Assembly: GCF_003755185.1 (NCBI RefSeq)
Contig: NZ_RKIC01000011.1
Coordinates: 124,001 to 188,000 of the forward strand
Reading direction: 5' to 3'
Source of the DNA: Frigoribacterium sp. PhB24
GTDB lineage: Bacteria > Actinomycetota > Actinomycetes > Actinomycetales > Microbacteriaceae
Length of the DNA stretch: 64,000 nt
Notes under the pieces: model-generated
Seen by the model: only the letters and a program-made list of their open reading frames with translations
What the model was told of the DNA's origin: nothing
Database searches by the model: none
Program-made: the position numbers and the translations under genes
Shown here: one piece after another, positions 8,509-19,504 of the stretch
How positions within the stretch are numbered: the stretch's first letter is position 1
How the letters are laid out: each line of letters opens with the position of its first letter

Positions 8509-11500
8509 ATGTTGTCTGGTCGGGGGCGCCGGGGCGCCGTGGTGGGTTCGGTCGCGGTGTTCGCGTTGCTGGCGGAGTTGCTGGTCGCGGTTCCCGCGGT
8601 GGCGGCCGAGCCGACACCGGATCACGGGTCGGTTCCGCCGATCTCGTCCGACGCGGTCGACCCGGCTGTGCCGAGGGTTCCCGAGGGGGACTCGGTCCCG
8701 GCGGTGGGCGAGGACTTCGAGACCGCTCCCCAGCGCATCGGGCAGGCGCCGAAGGCTGTGACGGAGGGCACGCCGAAGGGTGACGAGGCTTTCGACATCG
8801 AGTCGGCGACGTTGGTCGACCAGTCGGAGTTCCAGGACGTCTACGAGAGCGACGACGGGACGAAGATGGCGGTCATCAGCCCCGAGCCGGTGAACGTCGA
8901 GCAGGCTGATGGTTCGTTCGAGCCGGTCGAGACGACGCTGGTCAAGCGTCGCGACGGCGACATCCAGCCTGGCGCGCATCCCCTCGCACCGGTGTTCGCC
9001 GACACCGCTGCTGACGGGCCGGTCGTCACCGTGACCCGCGACGGCCACACGATGGGCATGCAACTCGTGGGGGCCGCGGACACCAGGGCCATCCGCAAGG
9101 TGTTCCCCTGGTCGAGTACCCCGGCGGATCTCGTGCGCTACCCGGACGTGTTCCCGGGCATCGACCTGACCTATCAGGTGACGAGCGGGACGGTCAAAGA
9201 AGAGCTCGTGTTGTCGAAGGTCCCCTCGGCGAAGAACGGTTCGTGGACGTGGAACATCAGCGCTCCCGGCCTCGACGCGAGCATCGACGACAACGGTGCC
9301 GTGATCTTCACCGATGCCAGCGGTGCGACGGTGTTCGGCATCCCGGCGCCGATGATGTACGACTCCTCGGGCGTCGAGGGGGAGAAGACCGACGCCGAGG
9401 CGATGGTCCCGCTGACGCTGAAGAAGACGACCGCCGGGTGGGCCCTCACCCTCGCGCCGGAACGCGCCTGGTTGACCGACGACGCCCGCGTCTACCCGGT
9501 GCATGTGGACCCGACCACTGCTGGTGGGTACATGCACGACATCCACTCCTACCGGAGCGACGGTGTCAGCCGCGTCGACGGGCTCTCCCGTGTGGGCAAC
9601 TCCCGGGACGGTGGCGACAAGTTCTGGCGCACGGTGCAGCACTACGACTACGAGCAGTTCTTCGGCAAGCAGATCCTCGACGCCTACCTCGACACCGCCT
9701 ACCCCGGCGGTGGGTCGCCGGCGACGTACCTCAACACGCTTCACGCCGCCACGGCCTTCAGCTACACGGGTGTCGGCAGCCATCTCGGGAGCTGGTATCT
9801 GGGCAACGGCACGGGTGGGGTGGACGATGACCGTCTCACCCAGCTGATCGCTTCGTTGGTGAACGCGAAATCTCGCGGTACCTACTTCATGCTCCGCGGT
9901 CATGAGGCCGCGAAGGTGTACTCGTACAAGCCCGTCAACTCAGCCCTCCATGTCGTCTACAAGAGTTTTCCCGAGACGGGCGGGGCCCTTGCGCCGGCCC
10001 CGGCGAACGGTGGCCGGGCGTCTCTGACTCCCACGCTGAAGATCGACGCGTTCGATCCCGAGCGGACCGGTCTGCAGTACCTGTACCGCATCGGTGAGAA
10101 CCCGAACCCGGACGTGTCGCCGGTGTGGCTCTCCGGGTGGCAGGGGGCCTCGAAGGCCACCGTTCCGGCGGGCGTGCTGCAGCCGGGTAAGACGTACTAC
10201 TGGAAGGGGTACGTCCGTGACGGGTACGACGGCCAGTTCGGCACGTCCACCGTGCGCGGTTCGACCACCTGGTCGTTCTCGACGAACACCCCGGCCCCGA
10301 CGCCTCCGCAATCGAGTGCGTCGATCGCGGATGGGACCGTGATCACCGCTCTGACGCCGACGCTGTCGACGGGGACGTCGACGGATGCCAACGGTGACCC
10401 TATCCAGTACCAGTTCACGGTCGCGACCGGGACGGATGGTGTCACAGGGGCTGTGGTGTCGTCCGGGTGGCTGGCATCGCCGTCCTGGGTGGTGCCGGAG
10501 AACACGTTGCAGGACGGCGGCCGGTACACCTGGTCGGTGCGGACGAACGACGGCTACGACATGCCGCAGCCGTCGTGGCGGAACGCCCTCGTGGTGAACC
10601 AGCGGATCGGTGAGTCCGGGCCCGCACCGGTCGACACCGCAGGCCCGGTGACGGTGAACCTCGCCAACGGCAACGTCGGCCTGCGATTCGAGTCCCCGAC
10701 GGTGTCGACCGTGGGCGGCAGCATGGGCATGGCGTTCAGCTACAACAGCCTCAAGCCCACGGTCGGCGGCCTGACGGGGTCGTACTACGACGTCACGCCG
10801 GCCGCCGGCGAGATGCCTTCATTCGATTTCACCGGCAAGACGCCTGTGCTCGTCCGCACGGACCCGGCCGTGTCGTTCGACTGGGCGCTGGGGTCGCCAG
10901 GCCCTGCCGTCCCGAACGATCACTTCCTTGCTCGCTGGAAGGGCTTCATCAAGGTGCCCACGGCCGGGAAGTACACCTTCGGGGTCAACCGCGACGACGG
11001 CGCCCGCGTCACGATCAACGGCACCAAGGCCTACGACTCCGGCTGGACGCGCGGATCTCGAAGCGAGACCACGCAGTGGGGTTCCACACTCGATCTGACG
11101 ACCGAGCCGGCACCGTTCCTGATGGACTACTTCGAAGCCACCGGTGCCGCAGGGATCGAGCTCTGGGTCAAGAACGACAAGGGCGATGCCTACGTCGTTC
11201 CTTCCTCGTGGTTCTCCCGCCAGGTGGAGACCCTGCCCGCGGGCTGGTCGGCGTCGACCGCGTTGAACGGTGACGCCGGCGATTGGTCGAGCGTCCAGGT
11301 GACCGACAGCGCCGCGATCCTGACCGACACCACCGGGACGGCGCACACGTACACCAAGACCGGTGGCGCGGGTGCGTCCACCGGGTACAAAGCGCCCGAG
11401 GGCGAGTACGGCGTCGTCGCTCTGGATGCCACGGGAAAGGTCACGGTCACCGAGGACGACGGCACGGTCACCGTGTTCGGTGCCTCGGGCCGGGTCGAGA

Positions 11501-14500
11501 CCGTCACCGGTCCCGGCGACGCCGTCAAGCGTGCCACCCCGATCGCCGCCTACGTCGGTGGGACCGGGATGATCCAGTCCCTGTCCGACCCGCTCTCGTA
11601 CGACACCGCGTCGAAGACGTACACGCGGCAGGTGACCTTCGCCTACGGGGCTTCCGCAGGTACCCCCTGCACCGCGCCTCCGTCCGGGTTGGCTGCTGCG
11701 CCGTCGGGGATGCTGTGCAAGATCAGCTACCCGGACGCCACGGTGACCGACCTGTTCTACGACGCCAAGGGCAACCTCGCCCGGATCGTCGATCCCGGCG
11801 ACGAGATCACCGACTTCGGCTACGAGGACGGCAGGCTCACCACGCTGCGGGATTCCCTGGCCAACGACTGGCTGGCCGTGCCGAACACGGGTCGGGTCGA
11901 CGCACCCACGGTGAAGACCCAGATCGCCTACGACGACAAGGGGCGCGCGACGAGCGTCACCCTCCCGGCCCCGGACGGTGTGACCGATGACACCCGCCCG
12001 CAGAAGACCTACGCGTACGGCCCCGTCACCGGTGCCGGCACCGCGACGGTCGACGTCGTCGGCCTGACCGTCCCGGCCGGTGCCCACGCGATGACCGTCA
12101 CCTACGACGATGCGTGGCGGCAGCTGACCTCCACCAGCCCGTCGGGGCTGACCAGCAGTCAGGTGTGGAACGGCAAGGACATGCAACTGTCCTCCACCGA
12201 CGCGCAAGGCCGCATGTCCACCACGATCTACAACGCCCAGGACCGCCCCACCGACACCTACGGGCCCGCCCCCGCGTCCTGCTTCGGCAGCGATCGGAAA
12301 CCGGTCCCGTCCTGCCCCGTCACGCCGGCACACTCGTTGACGGCATACGACCGAGGTCTCCAGGGTCTGAACGCGGTCTGGTACGACAACAACCGTTTCG
12401 CCGGCGCCCCCAAGGCCTACAGTCTCGGCCTGCCGGGTGTCACCGACGGGTCGATCGACAAGGACTGGGTGATGGACTCCCCGATGACGGGCATCCCGGC
12501 CGACGACTGGTCGCTGCGCATGACGGGGCTGATCACGTTCCCGACCGCGGGCACCTGGACGGTGAACACCCGCGCCGATGACGCCAGCCAGGTGTGGATC
12601 GATGACATCCCGTCCCCGGCCGACCCGGCACCGGGCGCCGTGCACGACGCCCCGGGTGTCACGATCACCACGACGGCGGCGAACCAGCAGGCCCGCATCC
12701 GCATCCACTACCTCGACAAGACCGCGAACGCGACCCTCGGTCTCTTCTGGACGGGACCCGGCACCGCCAAGGCCGTCGTCCCCGGAACCGCGCTCACCCC
12801 GGACTACGGTCTGGCGACCTCGAGCACGACCGACGACGCGGCCCCGGCCGGTGTGGCAGGGATCTCGAGCGCTCAGGTGCCGTCGCAGACGAGCACGACC
12901 GAGTACGCCAACCCGTGGCTCGGCCAGCCGACCGCGACCGTCGAGGACCCGGCAGGGCTGGCCCTGAAGAGCGCGACGACCTACGAAAGCGTCGGCGGAA
13001 AGGGTCACCTCCGCCGCCTGACACGCACGCTGCCGGCTCAGGCCGCGGCTGGACAGACGAAAACCGAGTATTACGACGACGGGGACAAGACGCTCGCGGA
13101 TGTCTGTGAGGTGCCTGCCGGAACGCCCCAGTACGGTGCGGTCAAGACCGTCACACAGGCCGCAGGGATGGTGACCACCATGGTCTACGACGTCCTCGGT
13201 CGAGTCGTCGGTACCCAGCGCACAGGTGACACCGGCTGGGCGTGCATCACCTACGACGACCGCGGACGTACCACCACAGCGGTGACCACCGCTACGAAAG
13301 ACAGCCCCGCCAGAACGACCGAAACGAACTTCGCCGTCGGCGGTGACCCCCTGAAGTCGAGCGTCTCCGACGGCTCCGTCGCAGGTTCCAACGAGAACAG
13401 CACCATCACGACAGAGATCGATCTGCTCGGCCAGGTCGTGAGCTACAGGGACGTCTGGGACACCGTCACCACCACCGCCTACGACCCCACGGGCAAGGTC
13501 AGGTCGACCACCACCAGGGCCGCCGAGGGGGCGCCTCACAGGCAGGCGTTCGAGTACGACGCGGACAGCCGGATCACGGAGGTCACCTACGACGGTGCCG
13601 TCCTGGCGCTCCCGGTCTACGACCGGGGCGAGCTCGTCTCGGTGTCATACCCGGCCGGTGCAGGGAACTTCGGCAACGGGTCCGTGCTGCAGTCCATCCA
13701 GAAGAACGCTGCTGGTGCCCTCACCGGGCTGACGTGGGCGTTCCCGAACGGGCAGCCATCGGTGACCGATCAGGTCGTCCGGTCCCAGTCAGGACGCATC
13801 CTGACCGACACCGCGACCTCGGGGGCTGTATCGAACGTGTCGTCCTACGGGTACGACGCCGCTGGCCGGCTGATCACGGCATCGATCCCGAGGCACCAGC
13901 TGACGTACTCCTTCGCCAGCGCCACCTGTGGTGCCGCAGCGGCCGGGCGGAACGGCAACCGGACCTCCTCGACGGACGCCCAGGACGGAGGCGCGGCGTC
14001 GGTCACGACGTCGTGCTACGACACCTCGGACCGGCTCTTGTCGACCACCGTGACCGCGCCTCCGGCGGGTGCGACGCCGACGGTGCAGACGATACCGGCA
14101 GCGAAGATCACCTACGACGCTCACGGGAACACCACACGTCTCGCCGATCAGGTCATGACCTACGACAGTGCTGATCGGCACCTGACCACGGTGTTGGATG
14201 ACGGCAGCAAGGTCGTCTATCAGCGTGACGCCACCGATCGGATCGTGAAGCGAACGCAGACCACGAAGGCGGGGGTGTCCACGTCGACGACGTATTCCTT
14301 CTCCGGGGGTGGGGACAGCCCGGATCTGGAACTCGATGACCGGGGCGCCGTGACCTCGTCCGTGGTCTCGCTGCCCGGTTCGGTGTTGGTGTCGATGGGG
14401 GTGGGCTCGCAGTCGTGGTCGTACCCGAACATCCACGGGGACGTCATCGTCACGGCCGACCAGACCGGCACCCGGTCTGCTGGGCTTGCCGTGTACGACC

Positions 14501-15222
14501 CGTTCGGCCAGACCATGGATCCGGTGACGGGTGCGTTGGGCACGGTTCCGGCGAACCAAGCAGGGCCCGACAACGAGCCCGGTGACGCCGACTACGGCTG
14601 GCTCGGCCGACACCAGAAGCTCAGCGAGCACCTCGGCACCCTCGCCATCATCGAGATGGGTGCGCGGCCATACGTCGCCGGTCTCGGGCGGTTCCTCGAA
14701 GTCGACCCGGTCGAAGGCGGCGTCGACAACGACTACGTCTACCCGACAGACCCCGTCAACGATTTTGACCTTACAGGTGAATCGAAATGGGGAAACTTCT
14801 GGTCGTCAGCAGGTCGAGTAGGCAAAAAGCTTCTCGATAGCCCTGTGGCACGAGGCTTTGCAATTGGTTTGGCTACGGCAGCATTGTGCGCAACTCTTGT
14901 AGGTTGCGTCGTAGTCGGTGCCGCCACTGGAGCCGCACTAGGTGCTGCGAACTGGGCAGCAAATCACCGAAGGGAGAAGTTCAGCAAGCATGTAATTTCT
15001 GGCGCATCTCAGGGGGCCAAGATCGGCCTAGTAGGGGGATCTCTGGGTAGCCTAGCGCGACGTGCGGGCCTTGATCAGGTGCGCATGCTGGGACTAACAG
15101 GTGTAGGGCGGCATGCGATGAAACCCATGAAGACTAAATATTTTGTATCGACGGGAAAATTCGCTCATCGAGGTGCTGTGACAATGGCGCGGAAGCTACG
15201 AGGGCATGGGCGCCGAAAATGA
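8509..15222 (+). CDS. Secreted Rhs/WapA-type polymorphic toxin with two PA14 domains
   Basis: About 2237 residues. It has an N-terminal signal peptide (basic start, long hydrophobic run, AVAAE cleavage region near residue 33), a beta-rich N-terminal region and two Fn3-like segments. A PA14 domain lies at about 753-904 and a second at about 1285-1435, with YD/Rhs repeats around and after them. The Rhs-associated core ends at [12 protein letters not shown]...[11 protein letters not shown] (about 2060-2085). After this hinge the last roughly 150 residues form a variable tip: a Gly/Ala-rich hydrophobic stretch, then a strongly basic tail ending GHGRRK. GC falls sharply at about 14760, exactly at the tip. 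Such proteins deliver the tip to neighbouring cells, and the toxin type here is not recognised. Start codon: the ATG at 8509 is preferred for the signal peptide, but a TTG at 8497 with better spacing to GGAGG is possible. The stop overlaps the next start by 4 bp. Confidence 0.88.
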   Translation: MLSGRGRRGAVVGSVAVFALLAELLVAVPAVAAEPTPDHGSVPPISSDAVDPAVPRVPEGDSVPAVGEDFETAPQRIGQAPKAVTEGTPKGDEAFDIESATLVDQSEFQDVYESDDGTKMAVISPEPVNVEQADGSFEPVETTLVKRRDGDIQPGAHPLAPVFADTAADGPVVTVTRDGHTMGMQLVGAADTRAIRKVFPWSSTPADLVRYPDVFPGIDLTYQVTSGTVKEELVLSKVPSAKNGSWTWNISAPGLDASIDDNGAVIFTDASGATVFGIPAPMMYDSSGVEGEKTDAEAMVPLTLKKTTAGWALTLAPERAWLTDDARVYPVHVDPTTAGGYMHDIHSYRSDGVSRVDGLSRVGNSRDGGDKFWRTVQHYDYEQFFGKQILDAYLDTAYPGGGSPATYLNTLHAATAFSYTGVGSHLGSWYLGNGTGGVDDDRLTQLIASLVNAKSRGTYFMLRGHEAAKVYSYKPVNSALHVVYKSFPETGGALAPAPANGGRASLTPTLKIDAFDPERTGLQYLYRIGENPNPDVSPVWLSGWQGASKATVPAGVLQPGKTYYWKGYVRDGYDGQFGTSTVRGSTTWSFSTNTPAPTPPQSSASIADGTVITALTPTLSTGTSTDANGDPIQYQFTVATGTDGVTGAVVSSGWLASPSWVVPENTLQDGGRYTWSVRTNDGYDMPQPSWRNALVVNQRIGESGPAPVDTAGPVTVNLANGNVGLRFESPTVSTVGGSMGMAFSYNSLKPTVGGLTGSYYDVTPAAGEMPSFDFTGKTPVLVRTDPAVSFDWALGSPGPAVPNDHFLARWKGFIKVPTAGKYTFGVNRDDGARVTINGTKAYDSGWTRGSRSETTQWGSTLDLTTEPAPFLMDYFEATGAAGIELWVKNDKGDAYVVPSSWFSRQVETLPAGWSASTALNGDAGDWSSVQVTDSAAILTDTTGTAHTYTKTGGAGASTGYKAPEGEYGVVALDATGKVTVTEDDGTVTVFGASGRVETVTGPGDAVKRATPIAAYVGGTGMIQSLSDPLSYDTASKTYTRQVTFAYGASAGTPCTAPPSGLAAAPSGMLCKISYPDATVTDLFYDAKGNLARIVDPGDEITDFGYEDGRLTTLRDSLANDWLAVPNTGRVDAPTVKTQIAYDDKGRATSVTLPAPDGVTDDTRPQKTYAYGPVTGAGTATVDVVGLTVPAGAHAMTVTYDDAWRQLTSTSPSGLTSSQVWNGKDMQLSSTDAQGRMSTTIYNAQDRPTDTYGPAPASCFGSDRKPVPSCPVTPAHSLTAYDRGLQGLNAVWYDNNRFAGAPKAYSLGLPGVTDGSIDKDWVMDSPMTGIPADDWSLRMTGLITFPTAGTWTVNTRADDASQVWIDDIPSPADPAPGAVHDAPGVTITTTAANQQARIRIHYLDKTANATLGLFWTGPGTAKAVVPGTALTPDYGLATSSTTDDAAPAGVAGISSAQVPSQTSTTEYANPWLGQPTATVEDPAGLALKSATTYESVGGKGHLRRLTRTLPAQAAAGQTKTEYYDDGDKTLADVCEVPAGTPQYGAVKTVTQAAGMVTTMVYDVLGRVVGTQRTGDTGWACITYDDRGRTTTAVTTATKDSPARTTETNFAVGGDPLKSSVSDGSVAGSNENSTITTEIDLLGQVVSYRDVWDTVTTTAYDPTGKVRSTTTRAAEGAPHRQAFEYDADSRITEVTYDGAVLALPVYDRGELVSVSYPAGAGNFGNGSVLQSIQKNAAGALTGLTWAFPNGQPSVTDQVVRSQSGRILTDTATSGAVSNVSSYGYDAAGRLITASIPRHQLTYSFASATCGAAAAGRNGNRTSSTDAQDGGAASVTTSCYDTSDRLLSTTVTAPPAGATPTVQTIPAAKITYDAHGNTTRLADQVMTYDSADRHLTTVLDDGSKVVYQRDATDRIVKRTQTTKAGVSTSTTYSFSGGGDSPDLELDDRGAVTSSVVSLPGSVLVSMGVGSQSWSYPNIHGDVIVTADQTGTRSAGLAVYDPFGQTMDPVTGALGTVPANQAGPDNEPGDADYGWLGRHQKLSEHLGTLAIIEMGARPYVAGLGRFLEVDPVEGGVDNDYVYPTDPVNDFDLTGESKWGNFWSSAGRVGKKLLDSPVARGFAIGLATAALCATLVGCVVVGAATGAALGAANWAANHRREKFSKHVISGASQGAKIGLVGGSLGSLARRAGLDQVRMLGLTGVGRHAMKPMKTKYFVSTGKFAHRGAVTMARKLRGHGRRK
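14360..14737 (+). repeat. Rhs core segment, copy 1
   Basis: A 378-bp stretch encoding the end of the Rhs core. It is repeated at 16755-17132 with about 10 base differences and no gaps. Identity stops right before the variable tip, which fits recombination that swaps tips. Confidence 0.93.
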
Positions 15223-15770
15223 AACTTGTGGTTAATGTCGGGTGTAGAATGAAACATGGACTCTCGGGTCCGGCTGCGATTACGGCTGCCGGTATTTTAT
15301 TCTTTATTACAGGTGCCGTTGTAGCCTCCCTGTACTTCGATTCTCTTGGGCTCACATCCGTAGCTGGCGTTACAAGTGGTTTTGCGGGCGCTGCTCTAGG
15401 CTCGTGGATTAAAAATGAAATACTGCGGCGTCGCGAAGGATCGGGTTGCGTCACATATTCTGAACTACATTATGCTATAATTCTTGATCGGGGTCTCGCA
15501 GGCTATGACAAGGATGCGTGTGTAAAGACTCTCGCCTTTGAGCGCGTTAGGCTCATAAGTTCTGCCTTCTTGTCTTCAGTAATAATGGTTGGGCTAGCCG
15601 TCGGCAGTTTCATGCTCGGGTTGGATGCTGGGGCGAGCATGCTTAGCTACGTTGTCGGAGGGGTCGCCTTCGCCGTGATAGCAGTCTGGGTCTTGGTGGA
15701 CATAAGACTACGCCTGTCAAAATTATCAAGGCTTCGTGCCGACGTTTTGGCGGACTTCGAAAATAGATAG
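15219..15770 (+). CDS. Candidate immunity protein, multi-pass membrane
   Basis: 183 residues with four predicted transmembrane segments (roughly 20-42, 45-62, 106-130, 143-166). Between the second and third is a soluble loop of about 45 residues containing a Cys and several acidic residues. Its ATG overlaps the Rhs stop codon as ATGA, so translation is probably coupled; an internal ATG at 15249 is an alternative start. No family is recognised. Position directly after the toxin tip is the classic place of the cognate immunity gene, and the membrane topology suggests the tip acts at or near the membrane. That function is inferred from context only. GC is far below the window average. Confidence 0.6.
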   Translation: MKLVVNVGCRMKHGLSGPAAITAAGILFFITGAVVASLYFDSLGLTSVAGVTSGFAGAALGSWIKNEILRRREGSGCVTYSELHYAIILDRGLAGYDKDACVKTLAFERVRLISSAFLSSVIMVGLAVGSFMLGLDAGASMLSYVVGGVAFAVIAVWVLVDIRLRLSKLSRLRADVLADFENR

Positions 15771-15835
15771 CTAGCTGAAAGGCGAATTGACTACCATTTC
15801 TTGCTTCGGTGCCGAGGGGCGGAGCCGGGCGGTTC

Positions 15836-16663
15836 ATGTTTTTCACTACTAACGCAGATCGGCGCGAACGTCGTCGTCCTTTCACCGAGGCCCGTGTGGC
15901 CTTTTCTTCGGCACGAGGTAGTTCGACTTTTCTTGGTATGTTGCCTGATTCCGCGCGGGATGACGTTTTGACCGATTCGCCGGGTCTCAGGCCATCATGG
16001 CTACCATGGGACTTCTTTCACAGTCGTATGCTGTGGGTAGATCCAATCACGAGTCGCAGGGAGCTTCGCAGGGACTGGAAAGTTCCTCCTCCTCGGGATT
16101 CCGACGAAATCACTCGGCTGCTCTTCGGCCCCGATTACTTCCTCGATGAGCTATGGGGCCCGAAGCCGATATGGCTTGACGGCGTTCCCGACTTCTCTGA
16201 CGAATCTATCCGCGCGAACCTGACATCCGGGGAAGCCTGGATTGTCGACGCACTTTTCAGTGGAGGCAACATGTGGCCCACGTTGCCCTCGACAATGACG
16301 GTAGCGTGCCCCAATAATGCCGCGTCATATGTCTTTTCTGACGAGGATTTGTCAGTGCTGAGAGCCATTTTGCGCATACGCGACAGTCCGGATCGGGCAT
16401 TGGAGCTTGTTGACGACTTGTGGCATGTGGTCGGAAATGGCTCCCAGCTAGCACTGTCGCCCGTTGCGCGGCGTGCTGTCCGTGATTGGAACAGCCTCCG
16501 TGTGGCCCTCGAGCATGGACGTCCTAGCGATGCGGTAGCTGAAGATTTGTATGGGGTTGCGGTGAATCTCTCGGGGACAGACTCGTTTTGGATACCGGGA
16601 GACTGGGGTGCGCGCATCGCGCGTACCATCAAAAAGCTCGTGCCCGCCCCTGATGCACTGTAA
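15836..16663 (+). CDS. Unrecognised Rhs-island protein
   Basis: 275 residues, no signal peptide and no convincing transmembrane segment. Visible features are a basic N-terminus (ADRRERRR), a Trp/Pro-rich region (SWLPWDFFHSRMLW, WGPKPIWLDGVPDF), and a C-terminal helix-rich part ending with an IPGDWGARIARTIKK stretch. I do not recognise the family. The ATG at 15836 is favoured over a GTG at 15809 because a GGAG-containing purine stretch precedes it. GC is low like its neighbours. Its place between the first tip/immunity pair and the duplicated Rhs core suggests an accessory or second immunity gene left by module exchange. Confidence 0.55.
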   Translation: MFFTTNADRRERRRPFTEARVAFSSARGSSTFLGMLPDSARDDVLTDSPGLRPSWLPWDFFHSRMLWVDPITSRRELRRDWKVPPPRDSDEITRLLFGPDYFLDELWGPKPIWLDGVPDFSDESIRANLTSGEAWIVDALFSGGNMWPTLPSTMTVACPNNAASYVFSDEDLSVLRAILRIRDSPDRALELVDDLWHVVGNGSQLALSPVARRAVRDWNSLRVALEHGRPSDAVAEDLYGVAVNLSGTDSFWIPGDWGARIARTIKKLVPAPDAL

Positions 16664-16754
16664 AACGGTCGCTGCTGGCGGTTGCTCGAGTCGACTAATC
16701 GTGCCGCGATCCGCAGGAGGCCATTACCCCACTCCGCTGCTGCCAGCCAATCGG

Positions 16755-17132
16755 CCGTGGTCTCGCTGCCCGGTTCGGTGTTGGTGTCGATGGGGGTGGG
16801 CTCGCAGTCGTGGTCGTACCCGAACATCCACGGTGACGTCATCGTCACGGCTGACCAGGCCGGCACCCGGTCTGCTGGGCTTGCCGTGTACGACCCGTTC
16901 GGCCAGACCATGGATCCGGTGACGGGTGCGTTGGGTACGGTGTCGGCGAACCAAGCAGGGCCCGACAACGAGCCCGGTGACGCCGACTACGGCTGGCTCG
17001 GCCGACACCAGAAGCTCAGCGAGCACCTCAGCACCCTCGCCACCATCGAGATGGGCGCGCGGCCATACGTCGCCGGTCTCGGACGGTTCCTCGAAGTCGA
17101 CCCGGTCGAAGGCGGCGTCGACAACGACTACG
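16755..17132 (+). repeat. Rhs core segment, copy 2
   Basis: The direct duplicate of 14360-14737 in the same orientation, 2395 bp downstream. Matching ends at CGACTACG before both hinges diverge. Homologous recombination between the copies would delete the first tip, its immunity candidate and the 275-residue gene. Confidence 0.93.
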
Positions 17133-17602
17133 GGTATGTCGCTGACCCTCTCAACGATTACGACTTGAGTGGTCAGGCCAGGCCCTGCTTCCGAAGGTCG
17201 TGCTCGCGACCCAAAACCCGGGCTTACAAAAAACCGACCTGCCCTGCAGGAATGACTCAGGGCGCCAGAGGGCGGTGTTTCACCCCTATCAGCGCCGCAA
17301 AGAGACGAGCTAATTTCAAGAAGTCGGGACGCCGGCTCGGAACTATCTCGACATGGGCAACCGCGTCGTACCTTCCCCTGAGAGCGGTCCCGTATCTTGG
17401 TGCCGGTCTAGGGATAACGGCAGCCGTCACCGGGCTCGGGTCCGCACTGTTTAGTTGCATCGGTTCGCGTTGGTCACCTCGATGCAAGGCCGAAGGCATC
17501 ACGGGAGCGGCTACGAATATGTTCCCAGGCCGCATAGGCGCCGTGGCTGGACTCGTCGTAAGTGGGATGTGGACCGGAGTTGATTGGACAAGACGAAGAT
17601 GA
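16755..17602 (+). pseudogene. Displaced Rhs core fragment with a second C-terminal toxin tip
   Basis: An open frame that begins with the copied Rhs core (16755-17132, about 97% identical to 14360-14737) and continues into a completely different tip of about 155 residues. There is no convincing start codon or ribosome site: the frame opens only from a TTG at 16682 in unrelated sequence, and no signal peptide is present. So it is probably a silent orphan module, not a secreted toxin by itself. The tip starts after a [10 protein letters not shown] hinge. It has a Cys/Arg/Lys-rich segment ([12 protein letters not shown]), a hydrophobic glycine-rich stretch, and ends [12 protein letters not shown]. 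The stop overlaps the following ATG as ATGA. Recombination through the shared core would replace the active tip with this one. Confidence 0.78.
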
Positions 17603-18237
17603 CGCACCCGGAGTGGCCTGCACCTCTTCAGGACAGAGACAATCCCCCCGCACCTTCTGTCTTTGGTTCAGCGCTTACGTACGGCGTGATCCTCATCGGT
17701 TTGGCTCCAACCCTTGCCCTGCTCCCAGAGCTATTCGGGCCGACCGAAGATCGCTCTGACGTGGCCCGTACGCTCTTGCTCCGCCTGTTCGGCGCAACAG
17801 TGATCATTGGCGGAATCTATGTCTACGGCTCCTTGCGCTCGGGGCGCATGAAGAGAATCACTGCGACATCGGGTGACGCAGTTGAGATCTTCGAGGGAAT
17901 CTGGGACGCGAAAAGCTTCCGGGGGGCACTGGGGCGCGACCACGGTTTCTCGATCAGAACGTATGTAGTCGTCGTCAGGGGGGAGCGCATCGACTTCTGG
18001 CAGGGGTTTCGAAAGCTTCACGTGGTTGCATCACTTGAAACGAGGGAGATCCAAGACCTCTACGGCTCATCTTCGAGTGAACACTTGCCCGCTCCCGTCC
18101 TGCGCGTCAAAGTAGCTGGGCGCGTCTTCGATCTGCTCCTTCTGGAATCCAGCGAATTTTTGATCAAGCGCATTCGCCCGCAAAGGCTTGTCGTCCTAGC
18201 GAGGACGCTGCGAGGGGCGATCAACAAGCGAAGGTGA
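17599..18237 (+). CDS. Candidate immunity protein for the displaced tip
   Basis: 212 residues. Two hydrophobic segments near the N-terminus (about 22-45 and 62-82) are followed by a cytosolic-looking domain of about 120 residues rich in beta-strand patterns ([26 protein letters not shown]). The ATG at 17599 overlaps the stop of the orphan tip by ATGA, the same arrangement as at 15219. This supports it as the start over the TTG at 17584. No known family is recognised; the role is inferred from position. It might still protect against siblings that carry the second tip even if the orphan is silent. Confidence 0.6.
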   Translation: MTHPEWPAPLQDRDNPPAPSVFGSALTYGVILIGLAPTLALLPELFGPTEDRSDVARTLLLRLFGATVIIGGIYVYGSLRSGRMKRITATSGDAVEIFEGIWDAKSFRGALGRDHGFSIRTYVVVVRGERIDFWQGFRKLHVVASLETREIQDLYGSSSSEHLPAPVLRVKVAGRVFDLLLLESSEFLIKRIRPQRLVVLARTLRGAINKRR

Positions 18238-18336
18238 GCGGGGGGCTGCTGCACGGATCTCTGGAAATGCAGAGGCTGTCCCTTGTGGGAGATTTGGCGG
18301 CCAGCGTTCAAGAGCCCATGAAGTGCGAGGGACGGT

Positions 18337-18876
18337 ATGGCGTCTTTGCGTCGTGGCGAGCACCTGCTCGGGGAAGGCGTCGGCATCATGCGTGATAAAT
18401 CGTCGAACGCGGTTCGCATTCGAGGAATAGGAGCGGGCGGGCGCATGCTCGCCCTACCCATCGGCTTCCTGACGCTGGCGTTGGTGGTTCTGCAGTTGTC
18501 CACAGGTGAACTCGCCGGACCAGCGAATGTGACGTTTGCCGTGGCAGCAGTGCTCCTGGCCCTCCTCTTGGCGGGGCGCAGCCTGACATCGGGTCTGGTC
18601 ATCGGCAGCTCAGAAACGATCGTCCGGTCTTGGTTCATCTCGCGCCGTTTTTCGACCAAGGACGTTGTGAGCGTGGGAGTCGCTCCGTATTCAGGTCTGT
18701 TGAACGATGCCGATCTGGATGGCAGCAGTCGCTGCCTGAAAGTGATTGAGCTCCAGCACGACGCAGAAGGAATACGCAAGTCCTCTGCGTTCAGAGGCAG
18801 TGTCGGCTTCACTCGCAACGTCACTCGACGAGCGGCTCGCGCCGAAGAGGCATTGCAGGCGTTCCAGAAGAAGTAG
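18337..18876 (+). CDS. Membrane-anchored protein with PH-like domain (Rhs island)
   Basis: 179 residues: a charged N-terminus, two transmembrane segments (about 36-56 and 63-83), and a C-terminal domain with SGLVIGSSETIVRSWF...VSVGVAP...KVIELQ. This resembles bacterial PH-domain proteins. The ATG at 18337 follows GAGGGACGG. The layout (two N-terminal helices, then a PH-like domain) is similar to its upstream neighbour, so the two could be diverged relatives. It may be a further immunity gene in a small bank behind the toxin. The assignment is tentative. Confidence 0.5.
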   Translation: MASLRRGEHLLGEGVGIMRDKSSNAVRIRGIGAGGRMLALPIGFLTLALVVLQLSTGELAGPANVTFAVAAVLLALLLAGRSLTSGLVIGSSETIVRSWFISRRFSTKDVVSVGVAPYSGLLNDADLDGSSRCLKVIELQHDAEGIRKSSAFRGSVGFTRNVTRRAARAEEALQAFQKK

Positions 18877-19051
18877 ATCCTCAGCAGATGCCCGAGCGGC
18901 TGGACCCACGTCTGGGGGCTGCCATTGGTTCGGTTGACTTCTGCGCTGTGAGGGTTTCGGTTGTGACGGAAGGATGGTCGTCATGCCCACCCCGAAAGTG
19001 GCCTGAACCCGCAACACCGAACGGGAAACGAAACCTTCAGGAGCCCCTCAC

Positions 19052-19504
19052 ATGAGCGACGCAGATTGGCCTTCCATCGCCCTTGCTCTTGGAGCCGGGC
19101 TGATACTTCTTGCTGCGTCTGAGATGTACCGCCGTCGTCGCCACTCGCGGATGCGCTTGAGCAAGCAAGCCGAGCTGTTCTCCTGGGATGAGGTCCGGAC
19201 CCGGTCCGCCAAGCTGTCCCAAGGTGAGCTGCAGGCTCTTCGGTCTGGTTTCTCCGTCGGCATAGCAAACCGGGGGCCCGTGGCGGGGGCTTTCGTCGTA
19301 CTTCTCGTGAGCAGGCGTCTCGTGCGTCGTACGTCTTTCGACCTCCTCGCAGCTGTCCCGGGGGAGCGGCTGGGGCACGAGCTAGAGGTGCTGCTGACGA
19401 CCACCGATCCAGACGAAGTACTGGAGGCGCAGCGGGACTTCGAGCTGACTTTCCTCCCCTCCGGTGCCGAGGCGGACGCATTGTGGAGCAAGTGCTTTCG
19501 CTAA
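19052..19504 (+). CDS. Small single-pass membrane protein (Rhs island)
   Basis: 150 residues. One N-terminal hydrophobic helix (about 8-24) is followed by YRRRRHSRMRL and a soluble domain with LFSWDEVR and LTTTDPDEVLEAQRDFELTFLPS. The family is not recognised. The ATG at 19052 has CAGGAG upstream. The 175 bp before it contain no gene. Intermediate GC and its position as the last gene of the low-GC stretch place it in the toxin island, possibly as another orphan immunity protein. Confidence 0.5.
   Translation: MSDADWPSIALALGAGLILLAASEMYRRRRHSRMRLSKQAELFSWDEVRTRSAKLSQGELQALRSGFSVGIANRGPVAGAFVVLLVSRRLVRRTSFDLLAAVPGERLGHELEVLLTTTDPDEVLEAQRDFELTFLPSGAEADALWSKCFR

Noticed and set aside
16682-16754. 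Start region for the second Rhs frame
   Set aside because: The open frame begins at a TTG in unrelated sequence with no signal peptide; AGGAGG at about 16717 is out of position for any in-frame start.
14757-19504. Prophage or integrative element
   Set aside because: No integrase, phage structural gene, tRNA target or flanking direct repeat is visible; the low-GC segment is better explained by Rhs tip modules.
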